Counted from the first letter of the stretch, positions 23,371 through 32,145 are shown. The stretch: DNA of 38,632 nt from Prochlorococcus sp. AG-409-J16 (GCA_003215655.1 QCKB01000011.1:1-38632); one strand, 5' to 3'. The notes: generated by a model from the letters alone, not told the origin. Made by a program: numbers and translations.

Positions 23371-23553
23371 TATCTCCCATAAGAGATATTCAAAGCATTG
23401 TCTTGATCTGATTTATAGGTAAAAAACACTATTCCGTTTTTACTTGGTTTTTGCCTAACAAGAAGTCTGTTAGCTAGCGAAGTTGGTTAATTGTCGAAAA
23501 GGTGACTACTTAGCGAGATAGAACTAGTCTGTTTTTATTGATTTATATACCCA

Positions 23554-23745
23554 ATGGCAGTCGCTACAACCACTAAGCCAGCAACCTCCCCTAAAAGAGC
23601 TGCAGCTACAAAGATTCAATCTCGCTATGCATCTACTCAAGCTAGGTTCGCTACTAGTAAGCTCATTCAGAACTTGGGGTCATCTAATGTTGGAGTTCAA
23701 TTTTCTTTCTTGAGTGAAATGAGAACTGCCTACGGAAGGGATTAA
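23554..23745 (+). CDS. Hypothetical small basic protein
   Basis: This 63-residue protein has an Ala/Thr/Lys-rich N-terminus (MAVATTTKPATSPKRAAATK) resembling nucleic-acid-binding tails, then a more ordinary C-terminus. Its TAA overlaps the next ATG (TAATG). Not recognised. Confidence 0.55.
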   Translation: MAVATTTKPATSPKRAAATKIQSRYASTQARFATSKLIQNLGSSNVGVQFSFLSEMRTAYGRD

Positions 23746-24014
23746 TGCGGAGGATATTAGCTTTTTGCTTTGGGGTACTTTTTATCCTGATGCAATGTCC
23801 AAGCTCAGCTTACTCAGCAGAAATTAGTATTGATGACCTTTTAATTCCCGAGGGTTCTTCTATCATTGAAGGTCGCGTTGGAGATCAAAAAACAGCTATC
23901 CAGAACGATGGGGGCTCATTGAGAATTGATGATCTGTTAGGCCCAGAAGATAACTTCCCTTTTCGAACTGATAACCATCGTGATAGTGGAACAGGAAAAT
24001 TCAATGCGTTTTGA
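23745..24014 (+). CDS. Secreted acidic protein with an internal IDDLL-PE repeat
   Basis: This 89-residue protein has a signal peptide (MRRILAFCFGVLFILM..., cleavage after AYSA). The mature part contains a duplicated motif, ISIDDLLIPEGSS and LRIDDLLGPEDNF. It is coupled by TAATG to the preceding gene. The next gene, 24192-24461, is also a secreted acidic protein of identical length with a FPF motif near the end. Unknown function. Confidence 0.6.
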   Translation: MRRILAFCFGVLFILMQCPSSAYSAEISIDDLLIPEGSSIIEGRVGDQKTAIQNDGGSLRIDDLLGPEDNFPFRTDNHRDSGTGKFNAF

Positions 24015-24191
24015 TACCTCTTTATTTAATAACCTTTAGCTCTAATGATTTCCAAGCCTGATCTGAGATGAAACCTTTCATGAAATTTGAACTCAAGAAA
24101 TCTTCTAAGTTAGAAGCCTTTAAACCAATTATGGCTTTGGATGGCTTATTGCCTTTTTGATGTAGATTGAGGTTTGTTTTAGAAGATTCTT

Positions 24192-24461
24192 ATGTTAAAG
24201 AAAATAAATAGGGCATTTCTTTTATCGATAATTTTTATGCTGATCTTCGTTTTGGGAGTTCCTCGAACTGATGCTTTAGTACAGGGATGGAGTCCAGAAA
24301 GAGAAGATGCATCTTCTCTTTCTGATAATGGAGATAATTATTCGAGTATTCCACCTTCCAATGATAATGAGAAATTAATGGAGGAAGAGAAATCTGATGA
24401 ATATATAGACTTCGGGAGTGAACAGGTCTTTCCATTCATTCCAGGATTGGATTCTTATTGA
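24192..24461 (+). CDS. Secreted acidic protein
   Basis: This 89-residue protein has a basic, hydrophobic leader (KKINRAFLLSIIFMLIFVLG) and a Ser/Asp/Glu/Asn-rich, probably disordered mature part that ends FPFIPGLDSY. It may be a distant paralog of the preceding 89-residue protein. Unknown function. Confidence 0.55.
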   Translation: MLKKINRAFLLSIIFMLIFVLGVPRTDALVQGWSPEREDASSLSDNGDNYSSIPPSNDNEKLMEEEKSDEYIDFGSEQVFPFIPGLDSY

Positions 24462-24509
24462 TTAATGATGAAACAATTATTCAAAATCCCTGATAATATT
24501 TTGGACCCT

Positions 24510-25802
24510 CTAAGCAGCCTTATTCTCTTTAAGGAGTTCAAACTTTTCTGCCATTGTTGGATTGTGTTTAGTTAGTTTCTTTACTGAAACATCCTGGGCT
24601 TTGTCATTAGCCAGTCGAAGATTCCTATCTGCCCCAATTAGCGCTTCCTTTGTCTTTTGTAGATGATCAATCGACTTGTCAATCTGTTGAATGGCAGTTT
24701 CAAATCGTCTTGCGGCAAGGTCATAATTTTTACTAAATGCATTTTTAAATAGCTCAAGGTTGCTTTCAAATTCTGTGATATCAATATTTTGTTCTTTTAC
24801 TCTTGAAAGCTCTGCTTTATATTCCATTGATTTTATGGCAGCATTTCTTAGAAGAGTGATTATGGGTAGGAAGCATTGTGGGCGAACAACATACATCTTA
24901 GGGTAGCGATGAGAAACATCAACAATTCCCGAGTTATAAAGATCACTTTCTGGTTCGAGTAATGATATTAGAACTGCATATTCACAACCTTTTTCTACTC
25001 TATCCTTATTGAGCTCTTTTAGGAAATCCTCATTTTTTTTCTTTGTGTTTGTGGCATCAGACTCGTTTTTCATTTCAAACATAATTGAAACAATTTCTGT
25101 TCCCGAATAGTCAGAGTCTCTAAATATATAATCGCCTTTACTTCCGGTTCTTATGTCATTATCTTTTTCAAAATATGCCTGAGGGAAGGCTGTTGCGCGT
25201 ATACGGTTGAACTCAGTCTCGCAGTGTTGCTCGAGAGATTCACCTAGCATCTTTGTCGACAATCTAATTTTCATATCACGTAGTCTTTGTATCTCATAGT
25301 CCTTATTTTTAATTTGGTACTCATACTTTTCTTTCAGAGATTTCTCTGCAATTTCTTTCTCTAGAGAGGCCTTTTCTAGATTATTTATTAAGTTATCACG
25401 TTCTTTTTGATATTTACTTACTGCTTCATTTATTTGAAGCTTATTTGAAAGAATCATATTTGATTTTAGCTGTTCTAGCTTCTGGGCGAGAGTATTTCTC
25501 TCGTTCTCCGAATTGTTTTTTGCTTGAGTTATTGCAAGTTTCTTTTCCACTTCAGCACCATCCAACTTCGATTGCAACTGTTGGATTTTATGTTCTCTAT
25601 TAATTATAGATTCTTGCATTTCCATTTTTATATTATTTTTTGCAATTTCAATTGATTTAATCTTATCCTTCTCTGCTAAATCAAGCCTATCAGATATTTC
25701 TGTTTGAAACTCTTGATCCCTTACTTGCCTGAGAATGTTCGCATAATCGGACTCATCTATTTTAAAGATTTTTCCGCAGTCTGGGCAGTTGATTTCATTC
25801 AT
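24510..25802 (-). CDS. DUF2130 domain protein with coiled coil
   Basis: This 430-residue protein starts with a CPDCGK half zinc-ribbon. A long coiled coil follows (about 20-180, Lys/Glu/Gln heptads). The DUF2130 domain (about 190-340) shows [43 protein letters not shown] and the YAVLISLLE strand. DUF2130 is related to PD-(D/E)xK-type nuclease folds, and the E-x-K within FEMKNE fits a catalytic core. Members are often near mobile or defence genes, but the role is not established. It is monocistronic. Confidence 0.8.
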   Translation of the reverse strand: MNEINCPDCGKIFKIDESDYANILRQVRDQEFQTEISDRLDLAEKDKIKSIEIAKNNIKMEMQESIINREHKIQQLQSKLDGAEVEKKLAITQAKNNSENERNTLAQKLEQLKSNMILSNKLQINEAVSKYQKERDNLINNLEKASLEKEIAEKSLKEKYEYQIKNKDYEIQRLRDMKIRLSTKMLGESLEQHCETEFNRIRATAFPQAYFEKDNDIRTGSKGDYIFRDSDYSGTEIVSIMFEMKNESDATNTKKKNEDFLKELNKDRVEKGCEYAVLISLLEPESDLYNSGIVDVSHRYPKMYVVRPQCFLPIITLLRNAAIKSMEYKAELSRVKEQNIDITEFESNLELFKNAFSKNYDLAARRFETAIQQIDKSIDHLQKTKEALIGADRNLRLANDKAQDVSVKKLTKHNPTMAEKFELLKENKAA

Positions 25803-25818
25803 TCCTGATTTATACCAA

Positions 25819-25836
25819 TAATAATGGTCATTATTA
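25819..25836. promoter_or_regulatory. Palindrome upstream of the DUF2130 gene
   Basis: TAATAATG-GT-CATTATTA has perfect 8-bp arms with a 2-bp centre, 16 bp upstream of the DUF2130 ATG. The position suits a repressor operator or a leader hairpin masking initiation. Confidence 0.45.
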
Positions 25837-26265
25837 AACCATTTGTATCCTCAAAATCTACCAATAGCAAGATTTTTGTTAAGGCTTCAAGAATTTATGG
25901 TTAATTGAAGTATTAGCAGGCCTCCTTAGGAAGATTGTTGATTTAATTCATCAAGTCGGACAGGATCATTGTTAAAAAACGCGACTATCCTTTCATAAAT
26001 AAGTAAATTACTTTATGAATTATCTGATCTTAGAAATGACCAGTTTGTCCATAAAACACCTAACCCCTAGTTTGATACGTTAAAGAATAACTGATTTATA
26101 GTTTTATAATCTGTTAGGATTTTGTAAACTAGCTAACATTTAACAAGATAATAGTACTTGATTTCATATTGTTCTTTCTATGCAATCTACAACCTTAATG
26201 AGAGTTTAATCATCTAAAGAACCCTTGACCTGTCTGAAAATATCGAATTTTATAATAATTTGTTC
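25837..26265. other. AT-rich intergenic region, no gene seen
   Basis: About 430 bp between two leftward genes. I find no ORF above noise, no strong hairpin and no RNA motif. Confidence 0.4.
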
Positions 26266-26571
26266 TTAGGAGCTAGCTGTAGACCTTCTTCTTATGACTC
26301 TTTTCCCCTCGGAAATATCTTCCGAATGATTGTCTTTGCCTTTATTACTTTCTTTGTCCCCGCCTTTTGATGTTTCATCATCTTCTTCCATATCTAGGCA
26401 AACACCTACGACCATTGCGGCTTCGATAGGGTTTGACAGATCACCAATAGTAACGAGTGCTTTGAGCACGAGTTGCATTCGAGCATCCTTAGGCAAGCCT
26501 GGACGTAGCTTTTTAACGGAATGCCATAGCTCCTTTGCAACTTCCTTGAGAAGGGCCTTGTCAGTATCCAA
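26266..26571 (-). CDS. Hypothetical protein with charged, disordered tail
   Basis: This 101-residue protein has an ordered helical N-terminal part (1-62, VAKELWHSVKKLRPGLPKDA) followed by an acidic/Ser/Lys-rich tail that switches to the basic end RRRSTASS. Not recognised. Confidence 0.55.
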   Translation of the reverse strand: MDTDKALLKEVAKELWHSVKKLRPGLPKDARMQLVLKALVTIGDLSNPIEAAMVVGVCLDMEEDDETSKGGDKESNKGKDNHSEDISEGKRVIRRRSTASS

Positions 26572-26844
26572 TGTGTTTGATTTGCAGACTATCTATTAAC
26601 TCTATTAGCCAGCAAAAATGATCACCTCAACTAATTGAGATCCCTCACTAAATTTATGGATTTTTGAGATGTAGCAGTACCGTGTCTTCCAGCCATGAAT
26701 TCTCCAAGAATTTCAAAAGACTTGGTAAGCAAGCTGATTAGATTCATTCTGCGCACATAGATATCAATACTTGCGTATAGGCCATCACACCTATTACCCA
26801 CTCAGGAAGAGAGTGGCTATGAATTAAGAAGTTGAACTTAAGTG

Positions 26845-26946
26845 ATGACGCCTTCTCAATTCCGCAAAAGTTTGTCCCAGGAGCTCTTCAATGCTTTTCT
26901 AGCTTTTGGAAAGCTCCTGAATTATCGGTTGCCAGGACAGCTTTAA
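26845..26946 (+). CDS. Possible micro-ORF
   Basis: This is a 33-residue ORF (MTPSQFRKSLSQELFNAF and on) with no recognised family. It is followed 60 bp later by a good terminator, which is the main reason to consider it. Otherwise 26572-27328 is empty except for that hairpin. The terminator could instead belong to an untranslated RNA. Confidence 0.3.
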   Translation: MTPSQFRKSLSQELFNAFLAFGKLLNYRLPGQL

Positions 26947-27006
26947 GCTGTCGAAGTCAAAGAAAGCTAATGATCAGGAGAAGAGATTGATTGTTGCAAG
27001 GGCAGT

Positions 27007-27032
27007 AAAAAGCCATGTAATGGCTTTTTTTT
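27007..27032 (+). terminator. Rho-independent terminator
   Basis: AGCCAT-GTA-ATGGCT is flanked by AAAA and followed by seven T. The strong stem and T run imply a real rightward transcript ending in an otherwise gene-poor stretch. Confidence 0.75.
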
Positions 27033-27328
27033 GCTTCTCACCTGCCTGTAATAAAGGCTTAAAAGGATTCAGGTCCATTTGTTAGGCATAAATGCTTAAG
27101 AGATTTTATACCTTTGTGACCTCTTTATCCATAGATTTTCTTCAGATTCTCATTAGTAGCCCTTATCGAGATGTTTAGTGAATCTTTTCATTCGGGGATA
27201 GTTCCGCTTTCTTCATCTTGAAGTATCTAACTCTATGGAGACATCGCTTTTGCTTAAAGGCTTTCGAGGAATCAGGCAGCAGAATTGAAATCAGCTATTA
27301 GCCCAGCGCGCGCTCTTCGATGTATCTA

Positions 27329-27366
27329 TTGACAGCGGTTGATTTACTAGCTAGTACGTATGTACT
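27329..27366 (+). promoter_or_regulatory. Promoter with LexA-box match before the DUF1651 operon
   Basis: A perfect -35 hexamer TTGACA (27329-27334) lies 17 bp before a TAGTAC -10-like element (27352-27357). AGTACGTATGTACT (27353-27366) overlaps that -10 and fits RGTACNNNDGTWCB, the published cyanobacterial LexA pattern, at every position. LexA bound here would block the promoter. The gene's ATG is 12 bp after the box, with AAAGG just before it. Confidence 0.65.
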
Positions 27367-27378
27367 CGCGCAAAGGTC

Positions 27379-27672
27379 ATGCAGTCTCGATCCCGTCAAG
27401 ACGTAAGTGGATGGTTGATTAGCCCGGAAGGAAATTGGTGTTATAGCTTCCACAAGGATCCAAAATCATGGAAAAGATACCCATTTGTATTTGTTGATAA
27501 GTGGAGCACTCAGGCAGATGGCAGCCCTTTGCAAATGAAGTACAGAAGCAAGTTGCCCTTGGATGAAGCGCTTGAATTGTGTGCCCAAATGTTGTTAGAC
27601 GGATGGCAAAAGCTGTCTTACCAATTTGATGAAGGTAATGGTAATGAATTTATTGATGAGCTCGCAGCATGA
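27379..27672 (+). CDS. DUF1651 family protein, probably LexA-controlled
   Basis: This 97-residue protein matches DUF1651, a family largely confined to marine picocyanobacteria: SGWLISPEGNWCYSFHKD, a W-K-R-Y-P-F-V-F-V-D strand, MKYRSKLPLDEALELC and LLDGWQKL. Function unknown. The promoter carries a LexA-box match over its -10, so expression may rise after DNA damage. The TGA overlaps the next ATG (ATGA), making a two-gene unit. A second DUF1651 gene (36129-36410) also lies beside a LexA-box match. Confidence 0.75.
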   Translation: MQSRSRQDVSGWLISPEGNWCYSFHKDPKSWKRYPFVFVDKWSTQADGSPLQMKYRSKLPLDEALELCAQMLLDGWQKLSYQFDEGNGNEFIDELAA

Positions 27673-27848
27673 ATCATCAAGAACTTGTTAAGTTAATTGC
27701 TAAAGAAATGCTAATTAAAGAAGGTAGTGGAAAGCTCGAAAGCTTTATTTCCTTGCATTGTCTTTGCAGCTACTTTTCCGAGATTAGTATTGATCAGCTT
27801 ATGGGCATAGCTAGCCAATACGGCATTAATTACCCATTGGACCTATAG
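27669..27848 (+). CDS. Small helical protein coupled to the DUF1651 gene
   Basis: This 59-residue protein (MNHQELVKLIAKEMLIKEG and on) has a HCLCSYFSEIS middle and no span. It starts in an ATGA overlap with the DUF1651 gene, so it should share its LexA-box promoter. A 26-bp perfect palindrome follows 7 bp after its stop. Family unknown. Confidence 0.6.
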   Translation: MNHQELVKLIAKEMLIKEGSGKLESFISLHCLCSYFSEISIDQLMGIASQYGINYPLDL

Positions 27849-27855
27849 GAGATCT

Positions 27856-27881
27856 GCAATAAGGGCATATGCCCTTATTGC
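27856..27881. repeat. Perfect 26-bp palindrome after the DUF1651 operon
   Basis: GCAATAAGGGCAT is followed directly by its exact reverse complement ATGCCCTTATTGC, 13 + 13 bp with no spacer. There is no T run, so it is not a standard terminator. It could be an RNA 3'-end stabiliser, a dimeric operator or a recombination site. Confidence 0.6.
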
Positions 27882-27925
27882 CTAGATATTTTAAGGGAAC
27901 GAAACCAATTCTTATGGAACCCGAT

Positions 27926-28087
27926 CTAGCTTTTAGCTGTAGTTGGGGTTTGTAGGGACTTAAGGTATCTCTTCCTTTGACCACTGTCATGGGGAGATAC
28001 ATACCAGCCTGCAGCTAATCGAGAATCAATTTCTTCAAAATCTGGTTGTGATTCCAAACGGAAGTTCTTTTTTCGTGTTCTTTCCAT
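27926..28087 (-). CDS. Hypothetical small basic protein
   Basis: ATG 28087 gives 53 residues (MERTRKKNFRLESQPDFEE and on). A longer start at 28123 adds a hydrophobic dozen. Basic and soluble, with LAAGWYVSPHDSGQRKRYL at the end. Not recognised. Confidence 0.5.
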   Translation of the reverse strand: MERTRKKNFRLESQPDFEEIDSRLAAGWYVSPHDSGQRKRYLKSLQTPTTAKS

Positions 28088-28288
28088 AAGACTTATATAA
28101 CACATTAATAGGTGTTTAATCAAATGAATTTTTCTCCCAACTCATATTCTGTGGAAAATTTTCTGCTTATTTGAGGCTTGTAAATTGTGTGTTGCCTCAT
28201 ATGCTTAGGATTCTTGTCTCCAATTACTTGGAATAATTGACAATTTTCAGGCACTTTCATATTTATGCAAAGGTAAATTCTACCTCTT

Positions 28289-28681
28289 TTATCCTCTTGA
28301 ACTCATTTCAATCAATTCTATTTTATAACCATCTGGATCTTCAACAAAGGCAATTATTGTTTTACCATGCTTCATTGGTCCTGGTTCTCGAACAACATGA
28401 CCACCTTTATTGACAATCTCTTCACATAATGTGTAAATATTTTCTACTCCTAAGGCGATGTGTCCAAATCCGTTGCCAAGCTCATATTCTTTTTTATCCC
28501 AATTCTCCGTTAGTTCTATAACTGTATTTTCTTCCTCTGGTCCGTAACCTAAGAAAGCCAGTGTGAATCGCCCAGAGGGATAGTCCTTACGCCTTAATAG
28601 GCTCATTCCAAATATGTCACAGTAGAATTCAATAGATTTTTCTATATCACCTACTCTAATCATTGTGTGAAGCATCCGCAT
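28289..28681 (-). CDS. gloA: Glyoxalase I (lactoylglutathione lyase)
   Basis: This 130-residue vicinal-oxygen-chelate protein has the four metal ligands of bacterial glyoxalase I: His5 (MLHTMIRVGD), Glu56 (VIELTENW), His74 (GFGHIALGV) and Glu122 (YKIELIE). The FYCDIFGMSLLRRKDYP and VEDPDGYKIE segments are textbook GloA. It converts the methylglyoxal-glutathione hemithioacetal to S-lactoylglutathione. The length is normal and it stands alone. Confidence 0.93.
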   Translation of the reverse strand: MRMLHTMIRVGDIEKSIEFYCDIFGMSLLRRKDYPSGRFTLAFLGYGPEEENTVIELTENWDKKEYELGNGFGHIALGVENIYTLCEEIVNKGGHVVREPGPMKHGKTIIAFVEDPDGYKIELIEMSSRG

Positions 28682-28912
28682 TTTTCATTACCTCTTTATA
28701 AGTGAAAACTATTGTATTTTGATAGTGAATTATTATACTTTAAAAGCATATAAATGGACTAATTTGATCAGTTGCCCCTATTTGGAGAGATTCTTTTCCA
28801 TAAACTCATCAAGAATCCAAGTGTTCGTCTTGATGGATTAGTTGATCTTGAATCATGCAAGTGAATAGGGTTAGACAATGCTTGTCATTAGAATATTTAA
28901 AGTGTTGACAAG

Positions 28913-29074
28913 TTATGCAAATGTCAGCTGAATGTGAGTTCTTGAGTAATCAATGCTCGAGGTACTTCGATTCTTCTTCTTCTTCTTTTTGGTTGTTGAC
29001 ATTTTCCCGTAGGACCTTTTGGTTTTGCACCCTATGCATTGTCCAACAATTCTTCTGGGGGTAGGAATAACCAT
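28913..29074 (-). CDS. Small CxxC, poly-lysine protein
   Basis: From ATG 29074 the protein has 53 residues: a QCIGCKTKR zinc-type CxxC, then a run of Lys (KKKKKK) and a Ser/Thr-rich end. Another ATG at 29143 in the same frame would add 23 hydrophobic-to-neutral residues, but a LexA-box match (29135-29148) overlaps that codon. The later start leaves the box 60 bp upstream, a sensible promoter position. Basic composition suggests nucleic-acid binding. Unknown family. Confidence 0.45.
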   Translation of the reverse strand: MVIPTPRRIVGQCIGCKTKRSYGKMSTTKKKKKKNRSTSSIDYSRTHIQLTFA

Positions 29075-29134
29075 CCACTCCTCTGGTTTAAAGACTTCAT
29101 AAGGTGAGGCAGCAACCACAACGATTAACCATGT

Positions 29135-29148
29135 AGTACACATGTTCT
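29135..29148. promoter_or_regulatory. LexA-box match
   Basis: AGTACACATGTTCT fits RGTACNNNDGTWCB at every position. It lies upstream of the preferred start (29074) of the leftward CxxC micro-protein gene. Confidence 0.5.
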
Positions 29149-29358
29149 ACTCGGTCAAAGACCTATTGTCAAGCTTCTGGCTTTTAAGCGTTAGGAATAA
29201 AGTTGAGAATTCAAAGTCTTGATATGGGTTATTGTTTTAGATGGTTTGGATAATCCTTTTCTACGCAATGAATTTGTTGATTGCTGCTCCTAACTTATTG
29301 AAATGAGATCATAGATTCTATTCTTCTTAACTAATTCAATTGTCTATTCTGATTATGA

Positions 29359-29715
29359 TTACTTAAATTTCCAATTACTAGTTTTTGTTGTTCTCATTAT
29401 GTGCCCAGTTTCTTTGATAATATCCTTATTGTCTAACAGTAACCTTTCAACTATGCCAGGCTCTGACTGATGAATGACAATAACCTGCTTCGGATTGTCA
29501 ATACTGACTCCTCTAAACAACGGAGTGATCTTATTTGAATTGTGGAGTCTTGCTGTTCCCTCACTGTCGAAGCTTTCTGCCCATTTTTCGAAGGGTACGT
29601 TTATTTCGAAGGTTGTAATTGAAATTGGATCCGAAACAATGCCTCTAGGAAGAGCATTTCCAACTGATAATCCAGCAATCGCTGTGAGCAATGAAAAAAT
29701 GACGGTCTTTTTCAT
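29359..29715 (-). CDS. DUF3764 family secreted protein
   Basis: ATG 29715 gives 118 residues, starting MKKTVIFSLLTAIAGLS with a signal-like leader; the longer frame from 29748 has no counterpart. The body TTFEINVPFEKWAESFDSEG, ITPLFRGVSIDNPKQVIVI and HQSEPGIVERLLLD is the DUF3764 pattern, found in marine picocyanobacteria. Function unknown. It stands alone. Confidence 0.7.
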   Translation of the reverse strand: MKKTVIFSLLTAIAGLSVGNALPRGIVSDPISITTFEINVPFEKWAESFDSEGTARLHNSNKITPLFRGVSIDNPKQVIVIHQSEPGIVERLLLDNKDIIKETGHIMRTTKTSNWKFK

Positions 29716-29830
29716 GATTATTTCTTGTCTCAGGTCATCATATATCAAACCATTGCTAGATAAATAATTATCTAAATCTAATATTGTGATATCTAAATAG
29801 GCATTTTCTTACATTAATAGGATTTAAATA

Positions 29831-30007
29831 CTAGCCAATTGGATCGAAGAAGCCTTTTCCCAAGAGATACCAGCCCATAAGTATTATGGGTCCAAGCCCA
29901 AATATAATTAATGCAAACTTCTGAGCAGTAGGGTTATCTCTTTCTATAGTAAGGGTTGCAGGATTGATTTTTTTTCTTTTAGTTACTCTTTTCTTTTTCT
30001 TAGACAT
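29831..30007 (-). CDS. Small basic single-span membrane protein
   Basis: This 58-residue protein has a very basic N-terminus (MSKKKKRVTKRKK), then one span (about 31-49) and a short aromatic end (KGFFDPIG). The topology is predicted with the N-terminus in the cytoplasm. Small cyanobacterial proteins of this layout are common but uncharacterised. Confidence 0.6.
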   Translation of the reverse strand: MSKKKKRVTKRKKINPATLTIERDNPTAQKFALIIFGLGPIILMGWYLLGKGFFDPIG

Positions 30008-30068
30008 TATTGGTTTATTAACTTTTAAGAGTATAAGACAGGTTGATCTAATCTATTTCTGGGAATAA

Positions 30069-30443
30069 TTAATTGATTATTTTATTAGGGACCCTTTTGA
30101 AAGATAAGGCAATTCTTCTTGCGATAATTAGGAATGGAAATATGAATTCTGTTCTTGCTTTTGAAGAAAAGGTTTTAGAAATCAATTTCAATAATGAGCC
30201 TGAGGGGCTTTTAACCTGTGCGCATATCCAGTTTATAGCGTTTGCCCCATGTAAGAATTCCCCTCCTATATATAAAACTGCACCTTTAGTATCCATGTCA
30301 TAACCCTTTGGCAAATCTTGGGGATTATTTCTTGCATCTTTGACTTGAATATTTGGAATATTACTTTTCAGTTCAAGCAGAGTAGCAAAATGATTGCAGA
30401 ATGGACATTGCCCATCATATATAAAAATAATGTCTGAATTCAT
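30069..30443 (-). CDS. DCC-family (DUF393) thiol-disulfide oxidoreductase-like protein
   Basis: This 124-residue protein has the DCC signature IFIYDGQCPFC near the N-terminus (CPFC at 13-16), a thioredoxin-like CxxC, and the later family segments VKDARNNPQDLP and GAVLYIGGEFLHGANAINW. The family is predicted to have redox activity. The partner is unknown. Confidence 0.8.
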   Translation of the reverse strand: MNSDIIFIYDGQCPFCNHFATLLELKSNIPNIQVKDARNNPQDLPKGYDMDTKGAVLYIGGEFLHGANAINWICAQVKSPSGSLLKLISKTFSSKARTEFIFPFLIIARRIALSFKRVPNKIIN

Positions 30444-30645
30444 CGGTTAATTATAGGTTGAGGTGGTGAGGATTTTAGTATTTCAACTGTAAATTCAATG
30501 TAAGGAAAGAGCAACTAATTAGCTTGAACAACTGAAGTTTTGGATTTTCTCATGCATTTTAGTGGAACGTCGTTCGAGTTTAATTCATCTTCAGCTGCCA
30601 AAATTAGATGTAATTGCTAGAAATAGGTTAATTGTGTTTTTAATA

Positions 30646-30825
30646 ATGACTGCTTCTAAAGCCCACCATTCTAATCCTTCAATTGATATCCCTGTAAAGC
30701 AAGCTTTTTTATTTGGCTCTTTGGTCGCGCTTGGTGCCACTTCAGCCGCCATTGGTTATGCGGTCTATGTTTCTTCGCCTTCATTGCAGGCCACTTTTTT
30801 AAAGCTTACTTCTATTGGTATATAG
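30646..30825 (+). CDS. Small single-span membrane protein
   Basis: ATG 30646 gives 59 residues; the longer frame from 30562 lacks protein-like features. It has a polar N-terminus (TASKAHHSNPSIDIP), one Gly/Ala-rich span (about 20-43) and a short tail. Unknown. Confidence 0.5.
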   Translation: MTASKAHHSNPSIDIPVKQAFLFGSLVALGATSAAIGYAVYVSSPSLQATFLKLTSIGI

Positions 30826-30883
30826 GCGTTTTGATCTAACCCATGATTCGATTGGTTCAAAGTTAGTCTGAGTTTTCTTAGTC

Positions 30884-30997
30884 CTAACTTGGAGGAGTGG
30901 TGGATCGTTGCATTCTCATGGCATTTAAAACACCAATGGAAATCAATAAAAGGCCGATATAAGCGCCTGAATAAATACTGAATGGGGGGATCACCAT
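30884..30997 (-). CDS. Micro-ORF, single-span membrane protein
   Basis: This 37-residue protein (MVIPPFSIYSGAYIGLLLIS and on) has one span and a basic, Pro-ending tail. It resembles small photosynthetic-complex subunits in layout but matches none that I know. Confidence 0.5.
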   Translation of the reverse strand: MVIPPFSIYSGAYIGLLLISIGVLNAMRMQRSTTPPS

Positions 30998-31134
30998 GAT
31001 TTTTTGATTAGAGATGACCTTAGCGACTGGAAGAGTGTTTTTGTGGTTTTTACGACTCTTTATCTAATGTGCCTGATATTTGCTGGCAGATTGATGCATA
31101 GATGAATAGTTTGGATAATAGTTGACTTTCCATA

Positions 31135-31347
31135 ATGACTCCAAGGGAAATGATCAGAGCGCATTCATACCCAGTTTTTGCTGCTGTGAGTACGGTCAGT
31201 TTGGTTCTAATCGCTGTATCACTGGCCCCAATAGCAAAATGGGCAAGGACTCAAAACGATTGCATTGTCAGGACTTTTCGTGTAGATGGTTCCAATAACG
31301 CTGGAATACCAGCAAAAGTCTGGAGCTGTAATGGTGGTGGAGATTGA
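31135..31347 (+). CDS. Small exported protein with N-x-C ... CNGG pattern
   Basis: This 70-residue protein has a span at about 13-31, then KWARTQNDCIVRTF and an end of VWSCNGGGD. It has the same layout as the proteins at 20613-20852 and 36528-36887. The two Cys may pair. Unknown function. Confidence 0.65.
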   Translation: MTPREMIRAHSYPVFAAVSTVSLVLIAVSLAPIAKWARTQNDCIVRTFRVDGSNNAGIPAKVWSCNGGGD

Positions 31348-31447
31348 TTTTAGTACTAAGAATTTCAATTTTATATACTAATTTAGTTAAAGAATAAAAT
31401 TGATCTCCAACATATTGGAAGGAATAAATCAAGTAGAATAAGAATAA

Positions 31448-31696
31448 TTATGAAACTCTTCTATATTCGTCAAAATTTCGGTTTGCCCAATGAGAATTTT
31501 CCATTGAAGCTTCTTTAGAAGAGCTCTCGTTATTAGTGTTTGGATTGTTTTTTGGGGATACTGCCTGTAATGGTATTTGAATTTCTATGAATTGTTTAGA
31601 TTGAGAGACTCTGGACATTTTTTCTTTTGCTGACTTGGCTAGTTTTTCTATAGAAAAACCGTTCACTTCTTTACGATGAGGCCAATAATTTTTCAT
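31448..31696 (-). CDS. Hypothetical polar protein
   Basis: This 82-residue protein is rich in Lys, Ser, Asn and Glu, with a probably ordered N-terminal half and a disordered tail (NNPNTNNESSSKEASMEN). No signal or span. Not recognised. Confidence 0.5.
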   Translation of the reverse strand: MKNYWPHRKEVNGFSIEKLAKSAKEKMSRVSQSKQFIEIQIPLQAVSPKNNPNTNNESSSKEASMENSHWANRNFDEYRRVS

Positions 31697-31890
31697 TTGA
31701 GCCTTTAGTAGATACCTAATAGAAACAAGGATTCTTGCTTTTTCCAGCTTTTGTTAAGCTTTTAATGCATTACCCTTTATTTTAAAATTAGAAAATTCAG
31801 TATTTGAAAAACTATAAGATGAAATTTATCAATCTCTTTATATTGGAATACATAAATAGCCTTGTAAGGGTTAATTTCAGAAGCATATCG

Positions 31891-31930
31891 ATCAAAAAGG
31901 TACTGCATCAGTAGCGAATAGCTTTTTGAT
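31891..31930. other. Nested inverted repeat in a gene-free stretch
   Basis: ATCAAAAAG (31891-31899) pairs with CTTTTTGAT (31922-31930), and inside it TACTG-CAT-CAGTA forms a second hairpin. It is the only structure I see in 31697-32004. It could be part of a leader RNA for the gene at 32005. Confidence 0.4.
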
Positions 31931-32004
31931 ATGAGAAGCTATATATTAATCAAAATCATCTTGCCAGCCTATCAATGACCCACTTCCTTCAAAAATTTAT
32001 AACC

Positions 32005-32145
32005 ATGTCAGATCTCAATCCGCTGAATAGTTTGCTTATTGGAGTTTCTATTATTGGGGCGATGTTTTTCGTATTAGTAATCTTTCTCGACAAGAGTAAG
32101 GATTTTGCACTTAAGAATGATTGGAGGAACAAAAAAGACGATTAA
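32005..32145 (+). CDS. Small single-span membrane protein
   Basis: This 46-residue protein (MSDLNPLNSLLIGVSIIGAM and on) has one span (about 9-28) and a charged tail rich in Lys/Asp. Same size class and topology as the micro-ORF cluster proteins. Unknown. Confidence 0.55.
   Translation: MSDLNPLNSLLIGVSIIGAMFFVLVIFLDKSKDFALKNDWRNKKDD

Noticed and set aside
24068-24160. 30-codon ORF (MKPFMKFELKK...)
   Set aside because: Too short, with no coupling or conserved feature, though its end (LDGLLPF) is vaguely like the neighbouring secreted proteins.
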